NCBI GenBank assembly: GCA_910584725.1
Contig: CAJUBE010000024.1
Coordinates: 5,229 to 69,228 of the forward strand
DNA: 64,000 nucleotides
Source of the DNA: an uncultured Lachnospiraceae bacterium
Lineage (GTDB): Bacteria > Bacillota > Clostridia > Lachnospirales > Lachnospiraceae
Reading direction: 5' to 3'
Below are positions 30,801 to 38,123 of this stretch, in pieces. The first letter of the stretch is position 1. Each line of letters starts with the position of its first letter. The position numbers and the translations under genes are program-made. Below the pieces are notes generated by a model, which saw only the letters and a program-made list of their open reading frames with translations, did not search any database and had not been told where the DNA came from.

Positions 30801-33232
30801 CTGTCATTTACATAAATCTCGCCGCCAAACGTTTCTTCCGCACCGTTATCGGTCTTACTGTTTACGGTCAGGGTATGTGTGCCCTTGGAGATTACGATGG
30901 TATCATCAATCTCACCGGAGGCTACTGCCAGTTCGCTTATCGGAATCTCCGCCACATAAATGCCTTCCGCTTCGCCAGCCTTTACAGTCGCTGTTTTGTC
31001 GTTCGTCTCATCATACGATACAGCAGGCTCCACGTCGGAAGTGATCGTCAAAGTAAGGATCGTCGCTTCCTCGGAAATCCAGTAGGTATCACCGACTGAC
31101 TTTGTAATGCCGTCACCGCTCACTACAAAATCCGCGTCCTCGGACTCGATCTCTACATAACCGGTTTTGCCGCCGGAAATCTCGGTCTCAACCGTTATGA
31201 CTACGTTTTCCTTGGTGTACTCCGCCTTGTTGTCGGTCAGGTCGCTTGTATCAATTGTCGCAGCAGTCGCGCCGTCAGAAAACTTCGCGGTTGTGTCTGT
31301 CTTCCAATCGGCATCCGTGTATGTGCTGTCCTTAAATTTGAACGCTGCCGCGAAGTATGCACTAACATCGCCGTCCTGCTCTACAACCAGCTCCTCATCT
31401 TCTACTGCGATGGTCGCTTTTACCTTTTTCGCCTCTACGCCTTCAGTCGCTGTTGTCGTAAGAGCGTATACCTTATCATAGGACACCTTTACAACCGTCT
31501 TGTCGCTTGTGCCGTTAGCGCTGAAATCCGTACCGTTTTTCAGGCTGTAGCCGGCATCCGGCTTCACGCCGATGGTGATGTCGTCCATTTTTGCCGTGTA
31601 AGAGTCTTCTAATTCATCAAATGTGTTGCTATCGTTCTTCTTACCTACGGTTACGTTTTTCAGACCGTCGCCTGTAAAGCTGATCTTGTGAACGCCGGCC
31701 GCGGTCTCATTGACCTCTGTCTCAACCTTCACGGTCAGGGTCAAATTGCCCGTAAAGTTTGCCGCCGTAATGGTGGACAGGTCGATCTGGTAGTGTGCGG
31801 CTACAGCGTCATCGCCGGTCGTTGCCGCTACAGCTTTCGCCTCAAGAACCTGTACCTCTTTGTCATCCTTATCTGTCAGAACAGCCGTGACAGGCTTGTC
31901 GCCTTTCAGCTTCAGGCCTGCGCCTGCATCGGGTGTTACCGTGAATGCAAGAACGGGCTTTTTCGTAGCCTGTGTTGTCCCGATGTTTGTATAGTTGTCC
32001 TCGGTGATGGCATCTATGCCATCGGGAAGTTTGAAAGCATTGTTATCTACGGTGATATACGTCACCGCAGTATTGGTAGCGCTGTCTGCAGGTGTTACCG
32101 TCCCTGCTGTCCACGCATTAGCCTCACCGGGATTCGCCAAAGTCAAAGTGTGAGCTGCCTCAGACGCACCCAGCGTAACAGCGATTTCATTGTCGTCCGC
32201 TTTATCAAAGCCGTCCAGCTCGGAGGGATTAAAGGTAAAGAGGTCATATGTTTTCGCATCCTCTCCTGTGCCGACAGTCTTTGTGCCGGAAGAGTATACC
32301 GGTTTCTCATCTCCGTTACCGGCCTTTACCTTGATATTTCTATATTTCCCTGTAAGCCCGGACACAGCCAGCGTCACATCCGCTGTCGAAGCCGCATAGG
32401 TAAGCTTCTGTTCTCTCTGATCTGTGATCGCCTTGTCGGTGTCGGGTGTGCCGTCAGTCTTTACCAGACAAACCGTATTGTCGTTTGCCGCCGCGCTCAG
32501 TTTCACCGTGCTCTTTGTGGCAACCGCAACAATCTCGATGGTGATGTTCCCGGAATAACCGGCGGGTGTCGGATTTTCTCCCGTCGCTTCGGGTACGTTG
32601 GTAGGAACCGTGTATGCACCGTCGCTGCCTGCCGTGGCTGTACCTGTCGCATCGGCCTGCATGTCGCCGCTCTTTGCGATTGTGTATTTTACCGCAAGAC
32701 CGTCCTCTTTCCAGCCGTCCTCCATATCCAGAAGGAACTTAACAGGTCTTTTGCCGCCCAGCGCTTTCGAATCGTCCGCGGATGTACCGTCGATAAAGGT
32801 AACCTCAGCCGCCTTTTCGCTGCCGGTCAGCTCCCGATCAGCCGCCGCGCCGCCTTCTGTAGTTGCCGGCGTACCATCCTTCTCGTACTGCTTCACCGCA
32901 ATTGTGACAGCAGTAGGCGTTACCGCGTTGATGGAACTGTCATTTACAGTAACCGTGTCAGACGCTTCGTCCGCATCATCAGCCACTTCCTCCTCCGCAG
33001 GTTTGTTCTCATCTGTAAGCTCCTCGTCAGAACCTGCATTGGGGTCGTCAACTGCGGGCTGATCTTTGCTCTCCGGGTCGTCAGACTCATTCTGATCCCC
33101 GTCCGGGTTTTCAATATCGGTCGTTATGTCATCATCCGTATTGTCCCCCGTCTCGTCCCCTTCATTTTCATTCTGCTCGTTGTTCGTGGTGTCAGAATCG
33201 CCCGAATTATCGGTATCATCTGCATCCTTCAC
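24890..33232 (-). CDS. Giant repetitive acidic protein A (2780 residues)
   Basis: No enzymatic domain is recognised. Residues 1-81 are an extremely acidic, Asn/Asp/Glu/Thr-rich and probably disordered segment, identical to that of giant protein B. The rest is a long series of beta-rich, Thr/Val/Ala/Lys/Asp-rich repeats resembling bacterial Ig-like or adhesin repeats (segments such as DYEGNT, VTVSAADGS and ITVANGIEDID). From about residue 1260 it is collinear with B from about 1600 (STRDPLYETKL versus STRNKYYEDKL; KAADYEGNT versus NPADYTGNT). It ends KKAATPAP, with no LPxTG and no terminal helix. The first possible start is GTG (33230-33232), soon after an in-frame TAA, with no clear ribosome binding site and no signal peptide. 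A surface or structural role is likely from composition, but the export route is unexplained. Confidence 0.72.
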   Translation of the reverse strand: MKDADDTDNSGDSDTTNNEQNENEGDETGDNTDDDITTDIENPDGDQNESDDPESKDQPAVDDPNAGSDEELTDENKPAEEEVADDADEASDTVTVNDSSINAVTPTAVTIAVKQYEKDGTPATTEGGAAADRELTGSEKAAEVTFIDGTSADDSKALGGKRPVKFLLDMEDGWKEDGLAVKYTIAKSGDMQADATGTATAGSDGAYTVPTNVPEATGENPTPAGYSGNITIEIVAVATKSTVKLSAAANDNTVCLVKTDGTPDTDKAITDQREQKLTYAASTADVTLAVSGLTGKYRNIKVKAGNGDEKPVYSSGTKTVGTGEDAKTYDLFTFNPSELDGFDKADDNEIAVTLGASEAAHTLTLANPGEANAWTAGTVTPADSATNTAVTYITVDNNAFKLPDGIDAITEDNYTNIGTTQATKKPVLAFTVTPDAGAGLKLKGDKPVTAVLTDKDDKEVQVLEAKAVAATTGDDAVAAHYQIDLSTITAANFTGNLTLTVKVETEVNETAAGVHKISFTGDGLKNVTVGKKNDSNTFDELEDSYTAKMDDITIGVKPDAGYSLKNGTDFSANGTSDKTVVKVSYDKVYALTTTATEGVEAKKVKATIAVEDEELVVEQDGDVSAYFAAAFKFKDSTYTDADWKTDTTAKFSDGATAATIDTSDLTDNKAEYTKENVVITVETEISGGKTGYVEIESEDADFVVSGDGITKSVGDTYWISEEATILTLTITSDVEPAVSYDETNDKTATVKAGEAEGIYVAEIPISELAVASGEIDDTIVISKGTHTLTVNSKTDNGAEETFGGEIYVNDREFTDSSLTAGQKANVKLVAPIGTEFVSVNKVVGDDGEEEAVEVGEDKGVVTFEVTMTDDVVVNAALKSVFAATVQVGTDDAEQGDDGVYVIPAGSTNIKVSLFKGDATEADNAEDILYAKVYDGNEIAATTASVATNVATISAISADDTGVLRVDLASKTTKKVEASVQIKQEKAASALEVKDAKNKNVTTVSVMADGEPAEFTVSAKDGRLKYAESNIGMEIVAKADDAAAAAPVTENDAVKAEYADGKLTITAKPATEGKAAAAVIRFYDKAKRTAAASDTAATDKLCLMADAITVNTTNPSIVGQKPVVKEAAGTPKTLKVELSTSDKVVAPKSVNKVFYKVEVTPKEGSLPTGVDAVQYIEKAAWGKNSQIAVITVDNTADNVNDSATLGSAKDYSLKVELVQTTAQTAAPADWQAAVKAEAAANPITLAMGGDKAVAELKKISTRDPLYETKLTMKPASVTVYTGQTLDKNYKAQTQAIFDKKTGYTLVPYVQFVDTKTGVLLGTASDDADADGVASYDDVWGATVDANGNVRIGYDGGATAAKNQPKNVGLKVTAVSPDGAYAASAIVKITVANGIEDIDFVSGDYRTIYKKSGKASLKLTPILNWGSKDQAPKKKTLTYAMGDAAGKLPGEDGYSLNPEVASKVKVNAKNGQVSVDAKYNVANGGTFSVVAKAADYEGNTKRKTVTIDITGEPQTLNDVVVVEDIYGGSYKVIARDGGTLNAEDFYTYDGDDLYEKNLYIRALKSTAGTKRVYTDDDFVYGVSYASSAKAALGVGTDYGRLNFIKPNAKPVQLTVSAADGSKSKKSIKVNLKGFEKFGLEMFDSNNTHYDARELNHTYDGAIGEKFRLVPVAEMWDDFYTDCHGLNYTNINVTVKGAKIVRKLNGYSMDIVMTSTKATVTIADKTDKKNKTEYTITQEPAADAKAKAPGIKQIGSLTAADVTASREGEDVKVAFQVTSKDKKYTPKNHARQYVLVTPDYTKTKAVNDWYEWSRASSYFLNRDVTKIVQIDDNGKFKLDFDVEGYDTFDIVPGTYTLIATVGTYSEGKFAPEAKGVNVKIKVPGKAAKNSLTVKGKYTLDAGATAPVDLASNKNIVTDYYWTLSNAPTVDAQGNKNYAMNKIDPKTRKVNAFTTYFEVKEVKNDDGDVTGYTLGLKPGLTQEQINYITGSAAETKKAAKADCEGYVTVTSHDGNNDLITKDMKITVTFKGAKYAAKTVETSVYEGADATVQIFETAKSTKPIKLAAAVIATDDKSGATLVTAGNGVEADGESIKVKFATAGTYKVMLKVLAANSGYATMTGADVKALAQSNGAAVTATIKVSGKGDATKNKVAVTGKAFKITADNFTTAAANTYTLDIPVKSAIEGTTIAAATVPATVKDKDYEGKDIVSAAYTAATGKVTLTVKRDKLIEANAAKSGKFKFGKAVDVPVTFTFADTAVAPETVTLKVTLPNPMTFEKAVETAKNLEDTISGMEDDLLFADADEMKADLEERINAVLENALPKDVQAAVCSRAIELEDVAATDKTPAGYKATVRVQKAATKAEGDYEKEYTFTKGDVYDATASALATMIGNLGADDLEQLGNDYTPEKLLADAKKALTTGDDAVKIPANLSLSVTRFSLKKATAKTEGMLNAKIKVRDRNDITNYDRDEEDNDPALATISVNFDALGTLSNASAAVKTALAEYDASTEEGVDYNAIISKALGADGSKTGVETALKTAIENAAKAAIKNPDITVKGFKKVELTNASASDHPSKPTAADTKAEVDVDFKIPTGSTNGSVSFTLILAQKGMKDLEVDCSNTAVTAKTFTKMNVTGQDISGETPSVLDLTSKVEVANVDGAKSFKFKAEVTGTQLTDDDKKVTFALVSQADTTGLTIPGVDNPTLDDIPAATVPTGVTLTTNPDGTVTLNVAANAAYGAEDSKITLYLRASKNLKKLYNSDATEITVTDRTKVYTIELTKKAATPAP

Positions 33233-33368
33233 AACTTGACACGCATAATTATTAAGATTTTCTTAATTTTCCAGTCCTCAGTGTTTATAAGGATTTGCGG
33301 GATTTTTGGCCGGTTTTTGATTCGCAATATTGATCTGTAGAGATCGCAATACCGCCCACCAGTCCCGA

Positions 33369-33390
33369 TTTGTCACTAATTTGTAACTAA
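33369..33390 (-). promoter_or_regulatory. Tandem 11-bp direct repeats, pair 1
   Basis: TTTGTCACTAA (33369-33379) is followed directly by TTTGTAACTAA (33380-33390). The 11-bp period is that of direct-repeat sites bound by OmpR/PhoB-type response regulators. The binding protein is not known. Confidence 0.5.
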
Positions 33391-33457
33391 TTAAATTTTT
33401 ATTAAATCGTAAAACCCGCTTGGACAGTGGAATGGTAACGGTTCCGCTCCTTGAAAA

Positions 33458-33479
33458 TTTGTCGCTAATTTGTTGCTAA
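33458..33479 (-). promoter_or_regulatory. Tandem 11-bp direct repeats, pair 2
   Basis: TTTGTCGCTAA (33458-33468) is followed directly by TTTGTTGCTAA (33469-33479), 89 bp from pair 1. A related half-site, AATTGACGCTAA, occurs near 33526. All lie upstream of giant gene A. Confidence 0.5.
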
Positions 33480-33583
33480 TGCGGAAATTGCGGGTGTTAC
33501 CATGCGGTTTTCCGACTGCGTCCAAATTGACGCTAAACCGCAATGTAACGGGTGGTATGAAACGGTGGAACGATAACATAGAA

Positions 33584-33626
33584 AACCGGCGCGCTTCCTC
33601 GAAAATCAAAAGGCGAGCGGCCGGTT
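33584..33626 (-). terminator. Terminator-like hairpin at the outer edge of repeat A
   Basis: AACCGGC (33584-33590) pairs with GCCGGTT (33620-33626), with a TTTTC tail on the minus strand. In copy A there is no gene that needs it, since rpsF is divergent. In copy B it lies just after ldhA. Confidence 0.45.
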
Positions 33627-33721
33627 GGCGGGAGAGTGGGTGTTATGATACAATAGGACAAGATACGCGCCACGTGTAAATATTCGTGACATTTTATTAA
33701 TGCTTTATTTCAGGAAACTCC

Positions 33722-33750
33722 TTGCACATTTCGGGCGACTGTGTTATTAT
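33722..33750 (+). promoter_or_regulatory. Promoter for rpsF-ssb-rpsR
   Basis: TTGCAC (33722-33727) and TATTAT (33745-33750) have 17-bp spacing. A ~85-nt leader follows up to rpsF with an AAAGGAGG ribosome binding site. An S6:S18-type autoregulatory leader is plausible but was not verified. Confidence 0.75.
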
Positions 33751-33840
33751 AAGAACCCGTGATATACTAATTTGGCGTAAAGCCACACATCCTTGCTCCT
33801 TATTATAAGAGGGGCCAGAGACCAAAAGGAGGTAGAGAAC

Positions 33841-34131
33841 ATGAACAAGTATGAGTTAGCCGTTGTTGTCACTGCTAAGATTGAAGATGACGAGCGGGCC
33901 GCTACGCTGGAGAAGGTGAAAGCTCTGGTAGAGAGGTTCGGCGGAAAGATCACAGAAGTTGACGACTGGGGTAAGAAGAGGCTCGCGTACGAAGTACAGA
34001 AGATGAAAGAGGCTTTTTATTACTTTATCCGGTTCGAAGCTGAGAGCACGGCTCCCGGCGAGATTGAGAGCCGCATCCGCATCATGGATAACGTCATCAG
34101 ATACCTGTGCGTCAGACAAGACGAGAAGTAG
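33841..34131 (+). CDS. rpsF: 30S ribosomal protein S6
   Basis: This 96-residue S6 protein has the standard start MNKYELAVVVTAKIEDDERA. The core segments TEVDDWGKKRLAYEVQKMKEAFYY and IMDNVIRYLCVR are present. It binds S18 in the small-subunit platform. The ATG follows AAGGAGG, and upstream in-frame codons are ignored because S6 begins here. It is first in the rpsF-ssb-rpsR operon, with ssb 15 bp downstream. Confidence 0.98.
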   Translation: MNKYELAVVVTAKIEDDERAATLEKVKALVERFGGKITEVDDWGKKRLAYEVQKMKEAFYYFIRFEAESTAPGEIESRIRIMDNVIRYLCVRQDEK

Positions 34132-34146
34132 AAAGAGGTATTCTAT

Positions 34147-34593
34147 ATGAATAAAGTTATATTGATGGGACGTTTAACAAGAGACCCCGAGGTGAGATAT
34201 TCTCAGGGTGAGAATGCGATGGCGATTGCCAGATACACGCTGGCGGTGGATCGCAGATTTAATCGCAATAACGATGATCAGACGGCAGATTTTATTAGCT
34301 GTGTCGCTTTTGGGAGGTCGGGCGAGTTCGCTGAGAAGTATTTCCACAAAGGCACGAAGATTGCAGTCACGGGACGCATCCAGACAGGAAGCTATACGAA
34401 TAAGGATGGCGTCAAGGTGTACACCACGGAGGTAGTGGTAGAGGATCAGGAGTTCGCGGAAAGCAAGAGCGCTTCCCAGCAGGCTGGCAACGAATATGCG
34501 CCCGCAGGCAGAACAGAATCCGCACCGATGGCTGCGGGGGATGGCTTTATGAACATTCCCGACGGAATCGACGAGGAACTGCCGTTCAACTAG
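34147..34593 (+). CDS. ssb: Single-stranded DNA-binding protein
   Basis: This 148-residue SSB has an N-terminal OB-fold (MNKVILMGRLTRDPEVRYSQ through GRIQTGSYTNKDGVKVYTTE). A flexible Gln/Ala/Pro-rich linker follows, and the acidic tail ends DEELPFN, the peptide that docks partner proteins. Its place between rpsF and rpsR is conserved throughout Firmicutes. Confidence 0.98.
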   Translation: MNKVILMGRLTRDPEVRYSQGENAMAIARYTLAVDRRFNRNNDDQTADFISCVAFGRSGEFAEKYFHKGTKIAVTGRIQTGSYTNKDGVKVYTTEVVVEDQEFAESKSASQQAGNEYAPAGRTESAPMAAGDGFMNIPDGIDEELPFN

Positions 34594-34597
34594 AAAT

Positions 34598-34645
34598 CGT
34601 CGCTCGGCAGCGACGATTCGGAGAATGCTCCGCATTCTCCCTAAA
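34598..34645 (+). repeat. Double hairpin between ssb and rpsR
   Basis: AATCGTCGCT pairs with AGCGACGATT (from 34599). A second hairpin GAGAATGC/GCATTCTC follows and resembles the second stem of repeat family 1. It probably modulates or partly ends transcription before rpsR; there is no T-run. Confidence 0.5.
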
Positions 34646-34714
34646 TGTTTTACTCTGTGGCATTTTTGATTAAGTTTAAATAAGGCGCCCAGTGCGCGGG
34701 ATTGGAGGTTTACT

Positions 34715-34975
34715 ATGGCATTTAATAAATCGGACAGACCGGATTTCCCTAAGAAAAAGGGAGGGATGCGCAGAAGAAAGAAAGTCTGTGTATTCTGTGG
34801 CAAGGATAATGTAATCGACTACAAAGACAGCAACAAGCTGCGCAGATACATCTCTGAGAGAGGTAAGATTCTTCCCAGAAGAATCACCGGAAACTGCGCG
34901 AAGCACCAGAGAGCGCTTACCGTAGCGATCAAGCGCGCAAGACATCTGGCTTTGATGCCCTACGTTCAGGACTAA
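34715..34975 (+). CDS. rpsR: 30S ribosomal protein S18
   Basis: This 86-residue S18 has the zinc-type N-terminal segment [11 protein letters not shown] and the conserved core [30 protein letters not shown] and [19 protein letters not shown] site precedes the ATG. It completes the operon and is followed by a terminator. Confidence 0.98.
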   Translation: MAFNKSDRPDFPKKKGGMRRRKKVCVFCGKDNVIDYKDSNKLRRYISERGKILPRRITGNCAKHQRALTVAIKRARHLALMPYVQD

Positions 34976-34993
34976 GCACGATATGAGACATAT

Positions 34994-35028
34994 GGAAACC
35001 GGGTGCCCAAGGGTATCCGGTTTCCTTT
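34994..35028 (+). terminator. Terminator after rpsR
   Basis: GGAAACCGG (34994-35002) pairs with CCGGTTTCC (35017-35025), followed by TTTAT. Confidence 0.85.
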
Positions 35029-35036
35029 ATACACAC

Positions 35037-35118
35037 GCCTGCATAGCGAATATTGCTGTTTTACAGCATGCGGGCGGCGCGGCGAGCAGGGTAAAAGTCT
35101 TCCTGCTCGATTACACAT
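35037..35118 (+). repeat. Intergenic repeat family 2, copy 2
   Basis: Starting GCCTGCATA, it contains TTGCTGTTTTACAGCATGCG, then GGCGCGGCGAGCAGGG, then TCCTGCTCGATTACACA. The GAGCAGG/CCTGCTC stem is preserved. It is very similar to 44424-44512. Confidence 0.7.
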
Positions 35119-35176
35119 GTCAGCATCCACCACTATATTGTGTCGCATTTGCGCGAAAATGCTCTATATTTAGATG

Positions 35177-35205
35177 TGGCGGTATTTGGCAAAAAATGCT
35201 ATACT
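35177..35205 (+). promoter_or_regulatory. Candidate promoter for gdpP
   Basis: An extended -10 (TGC TATACT, -10 box at 35200-35205) is preceded by a poor -35 (TGGCGG). The transcript would begin inside the family 1 hairpin repeat. Confidence 0.45.
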
Positions 35206-35207
35206 AA

Positions 35208-35301
35208 CGTGAGAAGTAATTCTAAAGCTCAGCAGCAAAATCTGTTTTGCTAAGAATTACTAAGTCTCACGTAAGAGAATGCCAAAAAGCGGCATTCTCT
35301 G
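35208..35301 (+). repeat. Intergenic hairpin repeat family 1, copy 3
   Basis: The outer stem is CGTGAGA (35208-35214) plus AGTAATTCT with AGAATTACT (35253-35261) plus TCTCACG (35265-35271). The second hairpin is GAATGCC/GGCATTC. Compared with copies 1 and 2 both stem arms changed together. Confidence 0.85.
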
Positions 35302-35358
35302 CAGGAACGAGAAGCACTTCTAAAACTTGTGAGTGGGTGCAATTTCAAGAGGAATAAA

Positions 35359-37419
35359 ATGAAAAATACAGTCAAGTTAAAGGGGAGGATGAAGTCGTAT
35401 CTGCAGTCCTCCTTATATCTGGGATTTTTGCTTGCGGTTGTGGATGTTTTAGTCTATATGCTGGATTACCGCGCCGGGCTTGTGGTGACCGCTTTTTTAA
35501 TTTTCTATTTTGCCATTGTACTGTCAATGATGTTCTATAATAAGCCGGTCATCATGAATGAGCTTATCAGTTTTGCGACGCAGTATGGCCAGATTCAGAG
35601 GCGGCTTTTGCGGGATCTTGAGTTGCCGCATGCCCTTTTAGACGATGCGGGGAAAATTATCTGGACGAACATCGCGTTTGAGAAGCTTACTCATCAGGAG
35701 AAGGGCTATCGGAAGTCGGTTACCACCCTTTTTCCCACGATTACGAAGGACAACCTTCCGGGGCGGGATACGGAGGACGATATAGAGTACCGGGTGGAAT
35801 ACGAGAACGGCAACTATGTTGCGAAGCTGAAAAAAATTTCTTTAAAGGAAATGGCGGAAAATAGCGATATCATAGAAGCGCAGGGCTATGACGGCTATTT
35901 GATCGCGCTGTATCTGTTTGATGAGACGGCGTTGCAGATCGCGTTAAAGGAAGTGGACGACCAGTCCCTTGCGGTGGCACTTATTTATCTGGACAACTAC
36001 GAGGAAGCGCTGGAGAGCGTGGAGGAGGTCAGACGTTCCCTGCTGATCGCGTTGATTGACAGAAAGGTAAACAAATACATTGCCGCGCTGGACGGTATCT
36101 GCAAAAAGCTGGAGAAGGACAAGTATCTGGTTATTATGCGCAAGGAGGCGGCAACCCACCTGCAGGAGAGCCGTTTTGATCTTTTGGATGATGTAAAGAC
36201 CGTCAATATCGGCAATGAAATGGCCGTCACCATCAGTATCGGCATGGGCTTAAGCGGTTTGTCTTACGCGCAGAATTACGAGTTCGCGAGAAACGCCATA
36301 GACATTGCCTTGGGCCGCGGCGGAGATCAGGCGGTGGTGAAGGTGCCGGAGAATGTAATTTATTACGGAGGAAAGAGTCAGCAGGTTGAGAAGAGCACCC
36401 GTGTCAAAGCCAGAGTGAAGGCTCACGCCCTGCGCGAGATTATTTCAGTCAAGGACGAGGTCTATGTGATGGGCCACCGCATGGGCGATGTGGACAGTTT
36501 TGGCGCGTCCGTGGGGATCTATCGCATTGCGGAAGCGCTGGATAAAAAGGCGCACATTGTCCTGAACGACGTGACTTCCTCCATGCAGCCCATGGTGGAG
36601 ATGTTCCGGGACAATGACGACTATGCAGAAGACATGATTATCAACAGCCAGCTTGCGCTGGAGACGGTGGGCAACAACGCGGTGCTTGTGGTGGTGGACG
36701 TGAACAAGCCGAGCATTACGGAGTGCCCGGAGCTGTTGAAACGCTGTAAATCCATTGTGGTGCTGGATCACCACAGGCAGGGCACGGAAATCATTGAGAA
36801 CGCGACGCTTTCCTATGTGGAGGCCTATGCGTCCTCGGCCTGCGAAATGGTTTCGGAGATTCTGCAGTACATCAGCGACGATCTGCGGCTTCGGTCGGAG
36901 GAAGCGGACTGCATGTACTCGGGCATTATGATAGACACCAACAATTTTATGACGAAGACGGGTGTCAGGACTTTCGAGGCGGCGGCATTCCTGCGCAGAA
37001 ACGGGGCAGATGTGACACGCGTCAGGAAATTATTCCGTGACGATGCGGCGGAGTATAAGGCGAAGGCGGATGCGGTCAGCCAGGCGGAAATTTACAGACG
37101 GTTTTACGCCATATCTGTCTGTACGGGCGAGGATGTTGCCAGTCCCACCGTGGTGGGGGCGCAGGCGGCCAACGAACTGCTCAATATCAAGGGTATCAGG
37201 GCCAGCTTTATCCTGACAAAATATAATGGGATTATCTATATCAGCGCGCGCTCCATCGACGAGGTGAACGTGCAGGTCATTATGGAGAGAATGGGCGGTG
37301 GCGGCCATCTGAATATTGCCGGGGCGCAGCTTGAAAACGGCTCTATCGAGGAGGGCATTGAGAGTATCAAACGGACGTTGGATGCCATGATAGCGGAAGG
37401 GGAACTCAGCGCAGACTAA
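35359..37419 (+). CDS. gdpP: Cyclic-di-AMP phosphodiesterase GdpP
   Basis: This 686-residue membrane-anchored phosphodiesterase hydrolyses c-di-AMP to pApA. Two N-terminal transmembrane helices come first, followed by a degenerate PAS domain. A degenerate GGDEF domain ends around SIGMGLSG. The DHH domain shows GHRMGDVDSFGASVG and VLDHHRQ, and the DHHA1 domain shows MGGGGHLNIAGAQ. The length fits GdpP (about 655-690). The ATG at 35359 follows AAGAGG; an upstream in-frame GTG lacks a good site. It precedes rplI and dnaB as in Bacillus. Together with cdaA it gives the window both synthesis and breakdown of c-di-AMP. Confidence 0.95.
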   Translation: MKNTVKLKGRMKSYLQSSLYLGFLLAVVDVLVYMLDYRAGLVVTAFLIFYFAIVLSMMFYNKPVIMNELISFATQYGQIQRRLLRDLELPHALLDDAGKIIWTNIAFEKLTHQEKGYRKSVTTLFPTITKDNLPGRDTEDDIEYRVEYENGNYVAKLKKISLKEMAENSDIIEAQGYDGYLIALYLFDETALQIALKEVDDQSLAVALIYLDNYEEALESVEEVRRSLLIALIDRKVNKYIAALDGICKKLEKDKYLVIMRKEAATHLQESRFDLLDDVKTVNIGNEMAVTISIGMGLSGLSYAQNYEFARNAIDIALGRGGDQAVVKVPENVIYYGGKSQQVEKSTRVKARVKAHALREIISVKDEVYVMGHRMGDVDSFGASVGIYRIAEALDKKAHIVLNDVTSSMQPMVEMFRDNDDYAEDMIINSQLALETVGNNAVLVVVDVNKPSITECPELLKRCKSIVVLDHHRQGTEIIENATLSYVEAYASSACEMVSEILQYISDDLRLRSEEADCMYSGIMIDTNNFMTKTGVRTFEAAAFLRRNGADVTRVRKLFRDDAAEYKAKADAVSQAEIYRRFYAISVCTGEDVASPTVVGAQAANELLNIKGIRASFILTKYNGIIYISARSIDEVNVQVIMERMGGGGHLNIAGAQLENGSIEEGIESIKRTLDAMIAEGELSAD

Positions 37420-37521
37420 GTGCATAAAAATGCAGATAAAGCGTGACAGAAAACAGTGCGGGCGGACATGCAGGGATGTGCCTGCCGCATTTGCGAAATG
37501 CAGGAAAGGAAACGGAAGATC

Positions 37522-37968
37522 ATGCAGATTATATTACTGGAAGATGTGAAGACACTTGGAAAAAAGGGCGAGATTGTCAACGTCAGCGACGGCTATGCAA
37601 GAAATTTTGTGCTACCGAAGAAGCTGGGCGTGGAGGCGAACGCAAAAAATAAAAATGACTTAAAGCTTCAGAAGGCTAACGCTGACAAAATGGCGAAAGA
37701 GCAGCTTGAGGCGGCGAAGGAGCTGGCCGGGGTGCTTGAGACAAAGGAAGTCACCCTGAAAATGAAATCCGGCGAGGGTGGCAGAGCTTTCGGCTCGGTT
37801 TCCTCGAAAGAAATCGCGCAGGCGGCGAAGGAACAGTGTGGCCTGGAATTAGATAAGAAAAAGATACAGCTCCCTGAGCCGATCAAGGCGCTGGGCGTTT
37901 ATGAGGTGGCAGTAAAGCTGCACCCGAAGGTGACGGGGAAACTCAAGGTAAAGGTAGAGGAGGCCTAG
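37522..37968 (+). CDS. rplI: 50S ribosomal protein L9
   Basis: This 148-residue L9 has the N-terminal RNA-binding domain [19 protein letters not shown] with [14 protein letters not shown], a long connecting helix and the C-terminal domain ([16 protein letters not shown] and [15 protein letters not shown]). The ATG at 37522 follows AGGAAACGGAAG and fits the family start. It lies between gdpP and dnaB, the conserved Firmicute order. Confidence 0.97.
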   Translation: MQIILLEDVKTLGKKGEIVNVSDGYARNFVLPKKLGVEANAKNKNDLKLQKANADKMAKEQLEAAKELAGVLETKEVTLKMKSGEGGRAFGSVSSKEIAQAAKEQCGLELDKKKIQLPEPIKALGVYEVAVKLHPKVTGKLKVKVEEA

Positions 37969-37976
37969 TGTGAGAA

Positions 37977-38116
37977 ATGCGAAAAGTACTTCTAAAGACG
38001 TCCCGCCATAGGACGTGACGCCAAGAAGTACTAAGTTTCGCATAAGAGAATGCCCAAAATACGGGCATTCTCCGCATTGATTTGAGTCACAGCTAAACTG
38101 TGACATGGCGGTTAGT
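37977..38116 (+). repeat. Intergenic hairpin repeat family 1, copy 4 (complete)
   Basis: The outer stem is ATGCGAAA (37977-37984) plus AGTACTTCT with AGAAGTACT (38024-38032) plus TTTCGCAT (38036-38043). The inner hairpin is GACGTCC/GGACGTG and the second hairpin is GAATGCCC/GGGCATTC (38048-38070). A third follows, GAGTCACAG/CTGTGAC, ending ATGGCGGTTAG. This is the most complete copy and is followed directly by copy 5. Confidence 0.88.
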
Positions 38117-38123
38117 GTGAGAA

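Larger units (their letters stand above)
32988..33642 (-). repeat. 655-bp direct repeat, copy A
   Basis: By eye this sequence is identical to 61633-62287. It covers codons 1 to ~81 of giant protein A plus ~410 bp upstream. The protein-coding side stops matching abruptly. On the other side the match decays over ~20 bp to 33660. It holds paired 11-bp direct repeats, an ATTAAGA/TCTTAAT inverted repeat next to the gene start (33251-33267) and a terminator-like hairpin (33584-33626). Confidence 0.93.

Noticed and set aside
31688..33340. Long open frame (550 codons) on the plus strand opposite giant gene A
   Set aside because: Same reasoning: antisense to a low-complexity acidic gene, with basic/cysteine-rich noise composition and no start signal. 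It runs across the gene start into the repeat.
33233..33391. Upstream signal peptide for giant protein A by -1 frameshift
   Set aside because: A short alternative frame reads KKILIIMRVKL before a stop, which is too short for a signal peptide, and no slippery sequence was seen. Kept only as part of the start-site puzzle.
33369..33479. CRISPR array or replication iterons
   Set aside because: The repeats are only 11 bp, abut without spacers, number four, and lie upstream of a gene in two places. No cas or rep gene is present.
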